DNA of 64,000 bases from Lepidostoma basale (Eukaryota; Arthropoda; Insecta; Trichoptera; Lepidostomatidae). The DNA lies in contig JAHDVF020000023.1 in NCBI GenBank assembly GCA_022606425.2, positions 62,001-126,000 on the forward strand, written 5' to 3'. A program made the position numbers and the translations under genes. Shown here piece by piece: positions 10,994 to 21,764 of the stretch. Each line of letters opens with the position of its first letter. Position 1 is the first letter of the stretch. The notes beneath the pieces are model-generated. The model was not told the DNA's origin and ran no database searches. It was given only the letters and a program-made list of their open reading frames with translations.

Positions 10994-11175
10994 TTTCAAA
11001 TATTTTGTTAAAACAATTTATTATGAACTATCATGGTATTTTGAACTATCATGGCCATAATTTTAAACAAAAAATACTTTCGGGAGGGTCCGATGTTCTG
11101 CGGGATACTCGCTTATACAGCGCGGACCACAACTGAAAGCTGTGCGTTCCTCGTCTTAATTAAGCTTAGACTATA

Positions 11176-11362
11176 AGCTTCCATCTTTTGTTCTTATTAC
11201 TATCGACAGACTGGTCTGTCAGTCTGTCGATGCCAGCGAGCCTGGCGAAACCGGTCGCTGTCTAAATAAAGACAAAAGTGGAAGTAGTTAAAAAACATCG
11301 TTTTATTTAATTATTATTTAAAATGAACTTCCATCAAGAGATTTCAGTAAAATCATTTGATT
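11176..11362. mobile_element. B-group palindromic element, one arm
   Basis: It contains GTCTGTCGATGCCAGCGAGC, CTGGCGAAACCGGTCGCTGT, GACAAAAGTGGAAGTAG and AACATCGTTTTATTTAATTA in the same order as the right arm at 57210-57310. A direct repeat, CTTAGACTATAA, flanks it at 11164-11175 and 11363-11374 and may be an insertion duplication. Confidence 0.6.
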
Positions 11363-11924
11363 ATCTTAGACTATAATGTTTTCTGCGAAAAAAAAAATAT
11401 TTCTACAAAGTAGATTTCATTGTCAAGTAGTGATATAGAATTATCAAAAATCCTCTCAACGTATTGGAATAATAAGAAATAAATAAGCAAAACAAATACC
11501 CTCATTAAATTTTAATCAATGAACTATTCCCACTCCTTAATTTATTTCCGATATATAATAAGATTCAAAGAACTCTTGATTCTGCACTGTATTTATTTCA
11601 CATTTCAGAGAAGAATCCATTAATTGTGTCTACGCACACAGAATGACGATCTTATTTTATATATAATACATATAATACTTCATTCGTCACCTTGAAATAT
11701 GTAAAATCATTTGTAAACAATTTGTAAAAAGATGTTTTTATTTAAAAACACTTTATTTCGTCCCACCTCAAATAACTTATTTTTTATTTATATAATATCA
11801 TTGAGTATCCACTATTGTCATAAAATGTCTTAACGAGTTCCAAGAAACACTTTCCAATCTTTCTGGACCTACCCAAATAATTCTTTGTTAAAAATGTATA
11901 AAGTCACATCAATTTTCGTTAATT

Positions 11925-12090
11925 ACCATATTCTGCTCCATTTACTAGTGTTTATAAAGTGCAACGAATTGAAGTTTCGTCACATTTGATAATACCTTAG
12001 AAGGGCAAAAAATGTCATTCCCATAAAATATAATAAAACTTCTAGAAAACTGACGTTTTCATTCGTATTAATTATCAAAAATCCTGTCAA
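11925..12090. mobile_element. Q-group palindromic element, one arm
   Basis: It shares ACATTTGATAATACCTTAGA, ATAAAATATAATAAAACTTC and GACGTTTTCATTCGTATTAA with the Q copies at 34083-34250, 41340-41435 and 51605-51715. Only one arm is present. The AT-rich DNA around it (11375-11924 and 12091-12590) holds nothing else recognised. Confidence 0.6.
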
Positions 12091-12591
12091 GAATAAATTC
12101 GTACGAGTGTAAACTACATCTTTGTTATTCGCAAAAAATCGCTTTGATGTAATACAAACCAATCACAAGACAATTAATTATTAAAATGGCGTTTGTCCTG
12201 TTTCGGCTCTCAGGGATTCGTCTGTGTTATGTGTCGAGTGTAAAAGTAGCCTGGGATTGTATACTTGAAACTTTAAATGGGTAATCTTTATGGTACCTGT
12301 TTCGTGTGTTCATCTGAAATGTCAAATGTAAACTGAAACAGAATTTCGAATGAAAACGACCGCAGAATTCTGTACACAATATTACTTTATATTGCACGAG
12401 AGTACTTACTTGATATGGATATTTGCAAATCTGACTTATAAATATTTAAATATTGGCAACACATTGGTTCTATCGGGTATTACTGCTGTAGTACGCTGAG
12501 CTTTAATGTATACATTAGAGATGAGAAAATCATGAACCCAATTTTGGAACTCGATTCCTTTTCTGGAATCTGATCCCATCATTTGGGTTTG

Positions 12592-12720
12592 TTTTCTTCT
12601 TCTCCCTTTTCATTTAGGTCGTATGACCTGTTTGTGATGACTTCCAGCTATCCTTCAATCTCTTTGGCGGCTTTCCTGGTGGCCTCTTGTTTCCGTGGTT
12701 TTCATTTTTAACCATTTTCG
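12592..12720 (-). mobile_element. LINE 3'-end fragment, family unclear
   Basis: The minus strand reads NHGNKRPPGKPPKRLKDSWK. This is the GRP-RP-W-rich tail found near the end of many RTE-like polyproteins, followed by an AGAAGAAG-type end. It is too short for a family call. Confidence 0.45.
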
Positions 12721-12811
12721 CAAATTTTGTATTCCCTTCAAAAGTGTCAAGAGATATAATATGATTTATTGTACAAAACTAAAGTCACATGGTATATATA
12801 CAATAAAATTA

Positions 12812-13030
12812 TCTTCTTCTTTCAGTGCCGTGTCAGGCGTTGGCGTTCACTGCAGCAAAGGCTTCTCTGTCCTGCGCCACTTGGAACAGGTTCTGAATTC
12901 TTGTAATTCCTGTCCACTCTTTTATGTTCTGCATCCAGGACCGCTGCCTTTTACCAATTCCCCGACGTCCCTCCATTTTACCCATTAATATCAATCGAAG
13001 GAGGTGGTATTTTTTCTCCCCTTAGCACAT
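12812..13030 (-). mobile_element. LINE-R 3' end, diverged
   Basis: It aligns at nucleotide level with 13707-13939 and the end of 50110-50690: the TTCTTCTTTCAGTGCCGTGT tail, a CAG-GAC-GCC-type block and CTCCATTTTACCCATTAATA. The encoded tail (MQNIKEWTGIT-like, then AQDREAFAAV) is recognisable but broken. Confidence 0.6.
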
Positions 13031-13099
13031 GATACAATACAATACTAATAATTCCAATATATATTTACAGTACAATGTATATAATACTATACTAAAAAT

Positions 13100-13205
13100 T
13101 ACATAAAACGATGTTTTAAATGACTACTTCCGCCCTTTTCTTTATTTAGACAGCGACCGGTTTCACCAGGTTGGCTGCAGGCATCGATAGACATTTTCAT
13201 CTCTA
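13100..13205. mobile_element. B-group palindromic element, left arm
   Basis: ATAAAACGATGTTTTAAATG and GACAGCGACCGGTTTCACCA match the left arm of the B element at 57105-57200. The right arm is absent here. Confidence 0.55.
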
Positions 13206-13504
13206 ATGTAGACTTAAATTTTGATTTAAATGTCATTTTAAATTTTGGTTTTGAGTTCAATGGAATTTAAACTAGTTACAGCTGACATTTGTATGCACCG
13301 TTGAGTGAAAAGTTGATATATTTATTTTTAATACTACTGAATTTATATATTGCATAATGTTTTATTTATCTTCTTCCTCTGGCTGGCCTTCCATACGGTT
13401 TCTCCATTTTTAAGTCTGTAACGAAAACCAAATTTTGGGCAGTAATCGATTCATCGTCACGTTCAGCAAAAACCTCATTTCATTTAATTGATACGAATAA
13501 AAAC

Positions 13505-13995
13505 GTTAGTTTTCTAGAATCCGTTAGTTTTATTTATTATATTTTAGTTATTATATTTTATGGGAATGACATGTTTCGCCCTTCTAAGGCATTATCAAAT
13601 GTTCTCTCATTCTCACTCATTTTATTTAATTGTCATTTAAAATTAACTTCCATCAAGAGATTTTTTGCCCTTCTAAGGCATTATCAAATGTTCTCTCATT
13701 CTCACTTATTCTTCTTCAAGTGCCCTGTCGGGTCCCCCCAACGTTGGCGATCGCCTCGGCGAACCTGTCCATGTCCTGCGCCACTCGGAACAACTCCTCC
13801 ACACTTCGGATGCATGTCGGTCCACTCCCTCACGTTTCGCAGCCAGGACATTTGTCTCCTACTGGGCCCTCAACGTCCCTCAATCTCCCCCTCCAATATC
13901 AGCTGGAGAAGGTGGTACTTTTCCCCACGCGCGCAGTATTCATTCTCACTCATTTTATTTAATGATCATTTGAAATGAACTTCCATCAAGCGATT
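13505..13995. repeat. Q-like unit duplicated in tandem and split by LINE-R
   Basis: A Q arm with ATGACATGTTTCGCCC starts it. The block GCCCTTCTAAGGCATTATCA...CTTCCATCAAG occurs twice in direct orientation, at about 13577-13666 and from 13668. LINE-R sits in the second copy. This is a tandem duplication of part of a palindromic element. Confidence 0.65.
13707..13939 (-). mobile_element. LINE-R 3' end with 11-bp target duplication
   Basis: The minus strand gives a GRRGPRRRQMSWLRN-like tail, EWTDMHPKCGGVVPS-type codons and AQDMDRFAEAIANV, finishing with a GAAGAA tail. TCATTCTCACT flanks the insert at 13696-13706 and 13940-13950. Full sister sequence is at 50110-50690. Confidence 0.85.
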
Positions 13996-14343
13996 TCAAT
14001 AAAATCATTCCAATCCATATTGTCCCTTTTGACTTGCATATTCCGTGAAATATACAAAAATATCAGTTCCGAGATCAGATTCAATTAGGGATGTCCTTTT
14101 ACGCGGAAGAACCTCGCTGGCGGATTCTCGAATTCATTGCGTCTGCACATCTCTAGCAAACATTGATAAAATATGTCACATTTGGCTTAAGATATTTAGA
14201 TTAAATCTCAACAATCCTAGGGTTTGCAACGATCGTAATAATCTGAGAACCCAATTTTATTTAAATCTGGTATTTAAATTATTTTATTAAGTAAGACTTC
14301 TTGGGGAATCGTGATGATTGTTTAGTTAGTTTTTTTAAATCAA

Positions 14344-14562
14344 TTAAATATTTTTAAAAAGCATTTCTCTCCCTGGCGTTTTAGAGTGGTCCTCGTAATC
14401 CTCGTGATGAGAGAATGTGATTACTGACCTTACCGTCGTCGGCGCAATAAAGCTGAGACCCACCAGCTGAGAGAATGTAACCCCTATTGAAAATCCCAGG
14501 AGAATGCAACAGAAAACTACTCCAGTAACACTCCCCAGGAAATTACTGTGGCGAGAAAGCAT
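14344..14562 (-). other. Candidate host exon encoding a membrane segment
   Basis: The minus strand reads MLSRHSNFLGSVTGVVFCCI, then LLGFSIGVTFSQLVGL and SFIAPTT. It ends at a good donor-like sequence, ACG|GTAAGG, at about 14430. An acceptor-like CCACAG stands just before NFLGS. The segment is hydrophobic enough for one or two membrane helices and is less AT-rich than its surroundings. No family was recognised, and the upstream frame has a stop, so it could also be a pseudo-exon. Confidence 0.3.
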
Positions 14563-14769
14563 TCACCATAGTGACCGCCCACTGAATCACTAAAATAAGA
14601 AGACTAATTGTAAGTTCCATTCAACATAATCTTATACTAGCATTGACACTATATATTTATATATGAACAGTTATTTTTGAAAGTGGATTAAGTTCATTTT
14701 TTCATGTTTCAAGGATTAGCGTTTGAATGAATTTAAAAATATTGGCAAATCAATTGTGCTTAGGCTTAT

Positions 14770-15272
14770 GTGAAAATAATAGGACAATTCAACAAGGCTT
14801 CGGCGGTATCAGATTGTCTCAATGATATAATATGGAAAAACAAGTATATGAGAACTGACAGTAAGGTCAGAATATATAAAACCTGCGTAAGGCCTATACT
14901 GATGATACCATTACCACAAGAACAAAGGCTAAAGTACGGGTGGCAGATATGAAGACGCTGAGGATGATAGCAGGAAGGACTATTCGAGATAGGGTGAGGA
15001 ACACGGCTATCCGCGAGATCTGCAAGGTGGAGGATGTCGTGAGATGGGGCAGACAACGCAGAAGATACTGGAATGCGCACGTGCAGAGGATAGATCCCTC
15101 CAGAATCCCACACGCTGTGGCGCATCAGATTCCTGCCGGCTGCCGTCCCCCCGGAAGTCCGCCGTAGAGATGGAGAGATAGTTGGGAGTCAACCTCCCAA
15201 GAGAGGCCAGCCTGATTTTAGGAACAGACCAAAGATCTATAAGGAAAAGAAGAAGAAGAAGAAGAAAAAGGC
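14770..15272 (+). mobile_element. LINE-F 3' end
   Basis: The reading is NKASAVSDCLNDIIWKNKY, RTDSKVRIYKTCVRPIL, then, after a frameshift, MADMKTLRMIAGRTIRDRVR, KVEDVVRWGRQRRRYW and VQRIDPSRIPHAVA. The 3' end is the repeat (GAA)n at 15240-15272. It is the same family as 26134-26864. The coding sequence is broken by at least two frameshifts. Confidence 0.8.
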
Positions 15273-15332
15273 AAATGTTAAACAACTTGGGTGACGTTTT
15301 TACCACTATAATTGTATTAAACTAAAGTACTC

Positions 15333-15600
15333 GTATATATAAAAATGTGGACTTATTTAACCTCTTGTTTTTATTTCCAACAATATATTATTGTTGAATG
15401 TATTGTAGTAAAAGCCGTTTAATTAAAAAACCATTTATTTTGTTTAACAATCATTATTTCATTTTAAAAAATGAAATAATGATTTCACAACAAAACAATC
15501 GGTTCTATACTTAAAAGGCTTTTTCTTCAATAATTTCAATAATAATATGTTGTTAGAAATAGAAACAAGAGGAAAATCAAGTCCACATGTTTATACATAT
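15333..15600. mobile_element. Long palindromic element, arms about 130 bp
   Basis: The centre is ATTTCATTTT facing AAAATGAAAT near 15466. The arms extend outward through AAAAGCC/GGCTTTT and CTCTTGTTTTTATTTC facing GAAATAGAAACAAGAG. They end at GTGGACTT near 15347 and AAGTCCAC near 15586. Small indels separate the arms. It has no coding capacity. Confidence 0.75.
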
Positions 15601-15976
15601 TGGCTTTACTTTTTATAAATTTATTTATAGAAGAAGGGGTGGTCCATTGAATGCATAATTAACTTATTGAAAGTTAAGGCATTAACACTGTGGAATTCCA
15701 TAGTAATCTACTTTGGGAATTAATTCAACATTGTTTAGACCACTTTTTTAATAAAAAAATATTAAAATACACGACATGTTTCAGAGGATACCTCCTCCAT
15801 CTTCAGGTGATAAAAATATAACAAAAACAAAACAAAGATAGACTAATAAAAAACGCATTTAAAATTCGATACAAAATTCAAAATTCAAAATTAAGTTGGG
15901 CTATTTGTTATAAGTTCCTCTGAAACATGTCGTGTATTTTAATATTTTTTTATTAAAAAAGTGGTTTAAACAATGT

Positions 15977-17585
15977 TTAACTAACTAACTAACTAACCAT
16001 CACGCCATCTCCCTGAAAGGGTAGGCAGAAAGAATGGACTGTCACACTTTTATTGATGCGGCACTCCATCCTTCTCTTTTCGCTCCGCGGGAGACGCGGT
16101 GTGATCGGTTGCGAACCTCATCGCCACCAATAGGCATCTCCCGCGCACACTTCGATCGTGCAACACCCACAAAATAAATCTAAAACAAATAATATAAAAT
16201 ACAATGATATAAAATAAAATAACTAACTAACTAACTAACTAACCATCACGCCGTCTCCCCGAAGGGGTAGGCAGAAAGAATGGACTGCCACACCTTTCTT
16301 TCCTGACATATTTCTCTCGCTTCCTCAACATTCATACATCGCGTCATGCACGCGCGTCGATTTCTCTGACTCCTCACATGGCCGACATTCAATATTTGAT
16401 TCATTTGATCGTGCCACGTTTTCCTTGGTCTTCCTCTATTTCTGGTACCATTTACATCATTAACATTTAATTTTTTTACCATTCTTTCTTCATTCATTCT
16501 TTCCATATGTCCAAACCATCTTAATGATCCTTTCATTATTTTGTTCATGACACCATCATTCGCACCGCATTCACTTCTTATATTTTCATTCGACACTCCA
16601 TCATACACAGAATATCCATACATTCGTATAAGAGATCTCATTTCTACCGCATTTATTCTACTTTCATCCTTCCTTTGCCAGTTCCATGCTTCGCTTCCAT
16701 ACATAAGGGTCGGTAGAAGAACACCATTGTGCACTGCCATTCTAGCTTTTTTGGATAGGTTTTTGTTTGCGATGACAACTTTAAGTGCACCATTCACTTT
16801 GTTGCCTGCCCCAACCCTTCTTTCAATATCCCTCTCCACTCTCCCATCTCTTGTAAACATACTACCCAAATACACAAACTCAACTACTTGCTCCAAGTTT
16901 TCACCATTCACGCTAATGTTGCAGACTGTCGTGGTTTCTTCCTTTTCAAAAATCATTACCTTGGACTTATTAACATTCATCATCAGATCATTTTGCATGC
17001 ATACCTCATACATATAATTCACCAGGACTTGTAGTTCATGCTCGTTGTCTGCAAGTAGGACAGCGTCATCCGCATACAAGAGACAGCTTACTGACACTCC
17101 GCTCATTTTGGCACCTACATCCAACCCTTTCAGCTCTTTCATACAATTGTCCATATACAGATTAAATAACCACGGGGACATTACGCAACCTTGTTTGACA
17201 CCTTTATTGATATCAAACCAGGCTGTAAGATCTCCATTTACTCTGACACTAGCAGTGCTTTCCGTGTATAGCGACTTAATGGCCGTGTTTAATAAAATAA
17301 CAAAATAAAAATAATTTAACACAAAATGTTCTTTTTAGATGGTGCACATATTGTCTATTTAATTTATGTTCCACGAATCTACCGTTTTTTTAATTTAGCA
17401 CATAATGTATAATAATAACACATAATGTTTTTTTCGATGTTGCACATGTTGACATGAACGATCCGGACTTTTGTGTTTATTTAATTTATGTTACACGTAT
17501 CCACCGTTTTTTAAATTAGCTGTAAGTAGGCACTTAACCAGCAAGAACTTTGAAATAATATTGAAGAAATTATTCAAATTGTCAT
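15977..17585 (-). mobile_element. S2 retroposon, interrupted by RTE-A1
   Basis: Pieces at 15977-16223 and 17291-17585 match the full S2 at 55454-56037 in reverse orientation. The tail is (GTTA)n at 15977-15995. The core contains GCGGGAGATGCCTATTGG and the complementary TCTCCCGC. The 5' part includes GAATAATTTCTTCAATATT. An RTE-A1 copy lies between the two pieces. It encodes no protein. Confidence 0.85.
16224..17290 (-). mobile_element. RTE-A1, longest uninterrupted copy (C-terminal half of polyprotein)
   Basis: An open minus-strand frame of about 348 codons ends at 16246 with no stop or frameshift. It contains FDINKGVKQGCVMSPWLF, the catalytic motif YADDAVLLAD (at about 17063-17077), LMMNVNKSKVM, YLGSMFTRDGRVERDIERRV, LMYGSEAWNWQRKDESR, SLRWFGHMERMNEERM and RGRPRKTWHDQMNQIL, and it ends SILSAYPFGETA. 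A (GTTA)n tail follows. The 11-base AATAAAATAAC lies on both sides (16213-16223, 17291-17301). It is 5'-truncated in the palm domain but looks recent. Confidence 0.93.
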
Positions 17586-17620
17586 TAATTCCCAAAGTAG
17601 AATGCATAATTATAAATATA

Positions 17621-18136
17621 AACAGAGGATATTATTACCTTACCAAAATTACTATTAACTCATTTATTGTAAACTGAATTAATTCCACATTCAAAAATAA
17701 CGGTTCATTTATCATTAATCGAAGCCCATTTCAATGTTATTAGAAAACCATAGCTGGTTCAATATAATACCATTTCAAACAATGTCTTTATGAAGTAGAA
17801 TACAACTATAAAATAACGATTGAGTTTACAACTCAAAGCTTTCATTTTTCTGATAAGGCACGATCAAAGCTTAGATTTAGAACCACAAAAGCTCCCCTAC
17901 ATAACCCGTTTTGCCTCTAGCGTTGAACCTCCTCACATTAGTTCCAACAGTTTGTTGCGGTCGTTGTGAACCTGGGGATACTTTGTGTGAAAAATAATTA
18001 ACGCAGGGAAATAATGTCTTCCCAGACAATAAACAATACTCTCTTTACGCGTATTGTTTGGAGTTTCTTTACATTTAACCTTTAAGCGCCGGGATGTTTT
18101 TGTTCATTCGAATTCATATTTCGATTGTTTTTTTAG
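17621..18136. other. AT-rich intergenic stretch
   Basis: No gene or dispersed repeat was recognised apart from low-complexity sequence. Confidence 0.45.
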
Positions 18137-19470
18137 TATATGTATGCATGCGAAATGATCTGATGATGAATGTTAATAAGTCCAAGGTAATGGATTCATG
18201 ATTTAATTGTATCTCAATAGAGACGAAAATGCAAATTGGAAACTGAATATGGTTGATCAAGGTGTTTACAGGACTTATGACCTGTTATTGGTTGGGTTAA
18301 GCGCACGCTTTATGTAATTACAACACTCCCCATTCCACCTTTCTTCTTTATGACCATGTAAGACAAATTTTATGGAAGTTGTATATATGTTACAAATCTA
18401 TGCCTAATTTCACATGTCAGTTTTAATGTGCCATCTATGAAGACTTTTGATATATGTTAATCTTTTTAAGATTACTCTATATAATCCACATACTAACGCC
18501 ATCTATGGAGATTAATTTTAGCATTTAGCAGAACATCTTTATTAACACAATGTGAAAGGCTATCGCCATTAGCGCATTGTTAAAAGCCGCCTGGAGATGT
18601 CACTCCTATCTATATGCCAAAGAATTTGACGAGATATGATTACAATATTTTTTGTGAATGTATACTTATACTTGTATACGAATACTTTACAGTATTCGTA
18701 TACAATTATAAGTATACATTCACAAAAAACAAGGTAATGATTTTTGAAAAAGAAGAAATCATGACAGTCTGCAACATTAGCGTGAATGGTTAAAATTTGG
18801 AGCAAGTAGATGAGTTCGTGTATTTAGGTAGTATGTTTACAAGAGATGGGCGAGTGGAGAGGGATATTGAAAAAAGGGTTGGGGTAGGCATCAGAGTGAA
18901 TGGTACACTTAATGTTGTCAAAACCTATTCAAAAAAGCTAGAATGGCAGTGCCCAGTGGTGTTCTTCTACCGACCCTTATGTATGGAAGCAAAGCATGGA
19001 ACTGGCAAAAGAAGGATGAATGTAGAGAATAAATGCAGTAGAAATGAGATCTCTTAGACGAATGTGTGGATTCTATGTGTATGATAGATTGTCGAATGAA
19101 AATATAAGAAGTGAATGCGTGCGAATGATGGTGTTATGAACAAAATAATGAAAGGATAATTAAAATGGTTTGGACATATGGAAAGAAAAAATGACGAAAG
19201 AATGGTTAAAAAAATATATGTTAACGATGTAAATGGAACCAGAAATAGAGGAAGACCAAGGAAAACGTAGCACTATCAAATAAATCTAATATTGAATGTC
19301 GGCCATGTGAGGTGTCAGAGAAATCGACGCGCGTGCATGACACGATGTATGAATGTTGAGGAAGCAAGAGAAATATGTCAGGAAAGAAAAGTGTGGCAGT
19401 CCATTCTTTCTGCCTACCCCTGCCTTCGGGGAGACGGCGTGATGGTTAGCTAGTTAGTTTTTTTAAGAAT
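18137..19470 (+). mobile_element. RTE-A1 copy interrupted by a D-containing insert
   Basis: YVCMRNDLMMNVNKSKVM is encoded up to 18192 and the same frame resumes at 18731 (KVMIFEKEE). It then shows YLGSMFTRDGRVERDIEKRV, VMNKIMKG, KWFGHMERKNDERMVKK, RGRPRKT and ILSAYPC, and finishes with a GTTAGCTAGTTAG tail. There are many stops and frameshifts. The 538-base insert is listed separately. Confidence 0.85.
18193..18730. mobile_element. D-group insert with 9-bp duplication
   Basis: AAGGTAATG stands on both sides (18184-18192, 18731-18739) inside RTE-A1, so 18193-18730 entered as a unit. Its left part (ATGATTTAATTGTATCTC... to GTAATTACAACAC) is the D terminus. Its right end is a separate perfect-looking palindrome at 18647-18730 (TTTTTTGTGAATGTATAC facing GTATACATTCACAAAAAA). 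Confidence 0.75.
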
Positions 19471-19489
19471 TTTTATTTTTATTTTTTTA

Positions 19490-19770
19490 TTCCATTGTTT
19501 ATTAACACGTGTCGTTTATTTCTCAAATCGCGAATTATTTTACAATTTACAATTTTAATCAAACAGCTCGTTAGATTTTTTAACGTTGACCGGTTTCCAG
19601 ATCTGGTGACCAGAAGATAGAAGCGATCTGCCGAAACCAGTCGAAGTGAAAATTCAAGTGACTAACAAAAGTTGTTTATTTCTCAAATCGTGCAATATTT
19701 TACAATCTTTCTATCAATCAAACAAATGATTTAAGATATTTGATTCTAAGGTCCGTGTCAAGTGACTTGG
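19490..19770. repeat. Palindrome-derived repeat with direct duplication
   Basis: TTTATTTCTCAAATCG occurs at about 19514 and again at about 19671 in direct orientation. Between them GACCGGTTTCCAGATCTGG and GCCGAAACCAGTCGAAG are imperfect inverted copies. The GAAACC-GTCG motif recurs near 22870. No coding sequence. Confidence 0.5.
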
Positions 19771-20129
19771 CGGTTAAAGGTTGACATTAGTAATCCCACT
19801 TGTAGACGCGGAGGCTGCGCTGGCGGGATGGGAGTACTAAATATCAGTAACATCGGACGTTAATGCCTCCAGATGTTTGCAGAGAGAAATAACAAAGTTG
19901 TATTTAGGCAGAAGTATTCACAATATTGCCCATTAGCTCGGGAATCATTCATGAAACAGCTGTTTTCTATCTTCCGTTATTGTTGCTCGCTTATTTATAT
20001 ACACTTGACAACCTTTGTCATCTCTATGGCAATATACCTTGCGTATAATATACTTAATTGTCAAATTTATATCAATGGCGATGAAATGACTTTAAAAATT
20101 AATTAAATAAAACATTTGTAATTTTAAAA

Positions 20130-20312
20130 TAATACTAATACCAAGGATTTAAATCAATGATATTAGAATTTATTTTTACAATCTTCAATGTGAGCAGAAA
20201 ATAGCTCATTATTATGAAGACGGAATTTGGTCGTTGTCCAGGCTTGAACCCATGTCCTCTGGATCAGGAGCCAAGCGTTCTATCCCCTAGACCACCACCG
20301 AATTTGAATTAG
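20130..20312 (-). mobile_element. SINE2 copy 1 (tRNA-derived)
   Basis: Read on the minus strand it begins TCGGTGGTGGTCTAGGGGAT. It has a full A box (TGGTCTAGGGG) and, about 40 bases later, a full B box (GGTTCAAGCC). The body runs through GAGCTATTTTCTGCTCACAT. It shares about 150 bases with 29872-30060, which is the evidence for a repeat family and not a single tRNA gene. Confidence 0.78.
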
Positions 20313-20324
20313 AACGCTGTTTTA

Positions 20325-20520
20325 TCCACTTTTGAGTTTATTTTTCTCAACATGTTTCGAAGACACCTTAGTCATCGAGCGAACAATATAATGAGTTTAT
20401 ATCGTTCTCCCGATGATGAAAGTGTACGTTTTCGAAACATGTCGAAAAAAATAAACTCAAAAGTGGAAAACACAGTGTTTTTATTCATGTAAATTTCGCC
20501 ATTATGGAACTCCACAATGT
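20325..20520. mobile_element. P-group palindromic element, complete
   Basis: CCACTTTTGAGTTTATTTTT and CTCAACATGTTTCGAAGACA on the left face GAAACATGTCGAAAAAAATA and AACTCAAAAGTGG on the right. TATATCGTTCTCCCGATGATG lies near the centre. The outer motif ATTATGGAACTCCACAATG is the P terminus in reverse. The palindrome is about 150 bp. Confidence 0.78.
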
Positions 20521-20619
20521 TTATGCCATAAATTAATCTAAAATTAAAAAATAATATTAAAATTATTTTATATAAGATCTTGTTTACGACCCCTGGCCTG
20601 TATGTAATCTAAACGAGTA

Positions 20620-20752
20620 ATTTTATAACAGTGTCATCTGTCTATCGATGTCAGGGAACCTGGCGAAACCGATCGCTGTCAAAAAACAAAAAGGAGTGAT
20701 CTTTTTATCTAATTTTTATTTTCAAGAGATTTCAGTAAAATCATTAGAAATG
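20620..20752. mobile_element. B-group element, one arm
   Basis: CTGTCTATCGATGTCAGGGA, CCTGGCGAAACCGATCGCTG and TTCAAGAGATTTCAGTAAAA match the right arm of the B element at 57215-57325. The copy is diverged. Confidence 0.55.
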
Positions 20753-20778
20753 TTTTATTTTTATTTTACTAAAATACT

Positions 20779-21262
20779 AAACTAGCTAACCATCACGCCA
20801 TTACCCCGAATGGTTGGCAGAATGAATGGAGAGCCACATTTTTCTATCCTGACATATTTCTATCTTCCTCAACATTCATACATCGTGTCATGCACCCACG
20901 TCGATTTCTCCGACTAGTCACGTGCCGACATTCAATATTTGATTTATTTGATCCGGCCACGTTTTCCTCTATCTTGCTACTATTTCTAGTTCCATTTACA
21001 TCGTTAACATATATTTTTTTTACCATTCTTTCTTCATTCATTCGTTCATGTGTCCACACTATATTAATGATCCTTTCATTATTTTATTAATAATACTTTC
21101 ATTCGCACCGCATTCGCTTCTTATATTTTCATTCGACACTCATTCATCATACCGAGATTTGTCACACATCTCACTTCTACTGCATTTATTCTACTTTCAT
21201 ACATAGGAGTCGGTACATGAACACCATTGTGTACTGCCGACTTCAACTTTTTGGATAGATAT
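20779..21262 (-). mobile_element. RTE-A1 3' end, 5'-truncated
   Basis: The minus strand gives HMERMNEERMVKKIYVN-like codons, DVNGTRNS, then RRNRRGCMTRCMNVEEDR, and the tail GTTAGCTAGTT. Several deletions and stops are present. The upper end stops in the KKLKS codons. Confidence 0.8.
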
Positions 21263-21764
21263 AGAATAGAATTGAGTAAATATGTACCGGTCTTTATTAC
21301 TTACTAATCTTCTAGTATTAAATAACACCATTATCAATATTTTAACAATTATGTTTTGCTATAAATATTTCTTAACAATATTAATTGTGGTAATTGATTA
21401 TCAGTGATATGTAACTGTGACGGAAATAACATATTCGAGGGCCGTAAGAGCAGCAAGGAACGGTTTTCCTCAAAGAAGCAGACATCGGGGGTGACCTCCA
21501 CTTCTCAAAAGTTACTTGAAATAGAGAATAACAGACCAAAAGGCCTAAACCAAGAAAAATATGAAGAAGAAAATGTTTTCCTTTGCCATATATTAATTTA
21601 ACTATACTAAATATATCAATAAAGTTGCAACCCGTGAAATTTTCACGGAAGTAGAAATTTTCTTCCTTTATAAAATTCACTGTACAATCGTAATCAGTAA
21701 TAAGTTTAAACTATTAATGGAAATCTTTTTTTTTCACACACGTTGAAAAATCACAATTAGCAAC

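Larger units (their letters stand above)
15640..17620. mobile_element. P-group palindromic element split by S2 and RTE-A1
   Basis: The left end carries GGCATTAACACTGTGGAATT. The arms at 15727-15788 and 15914-15976 are inverted copies, including CACGACATGTTTCAGAGGA, around a 125-base loop. The right terminus (AATTCCCAAAGTAG...GAATGCATAATTA) resumes at 17586 after an inserted S2, which itself contains RTE-A1. Confidence 0.7.
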
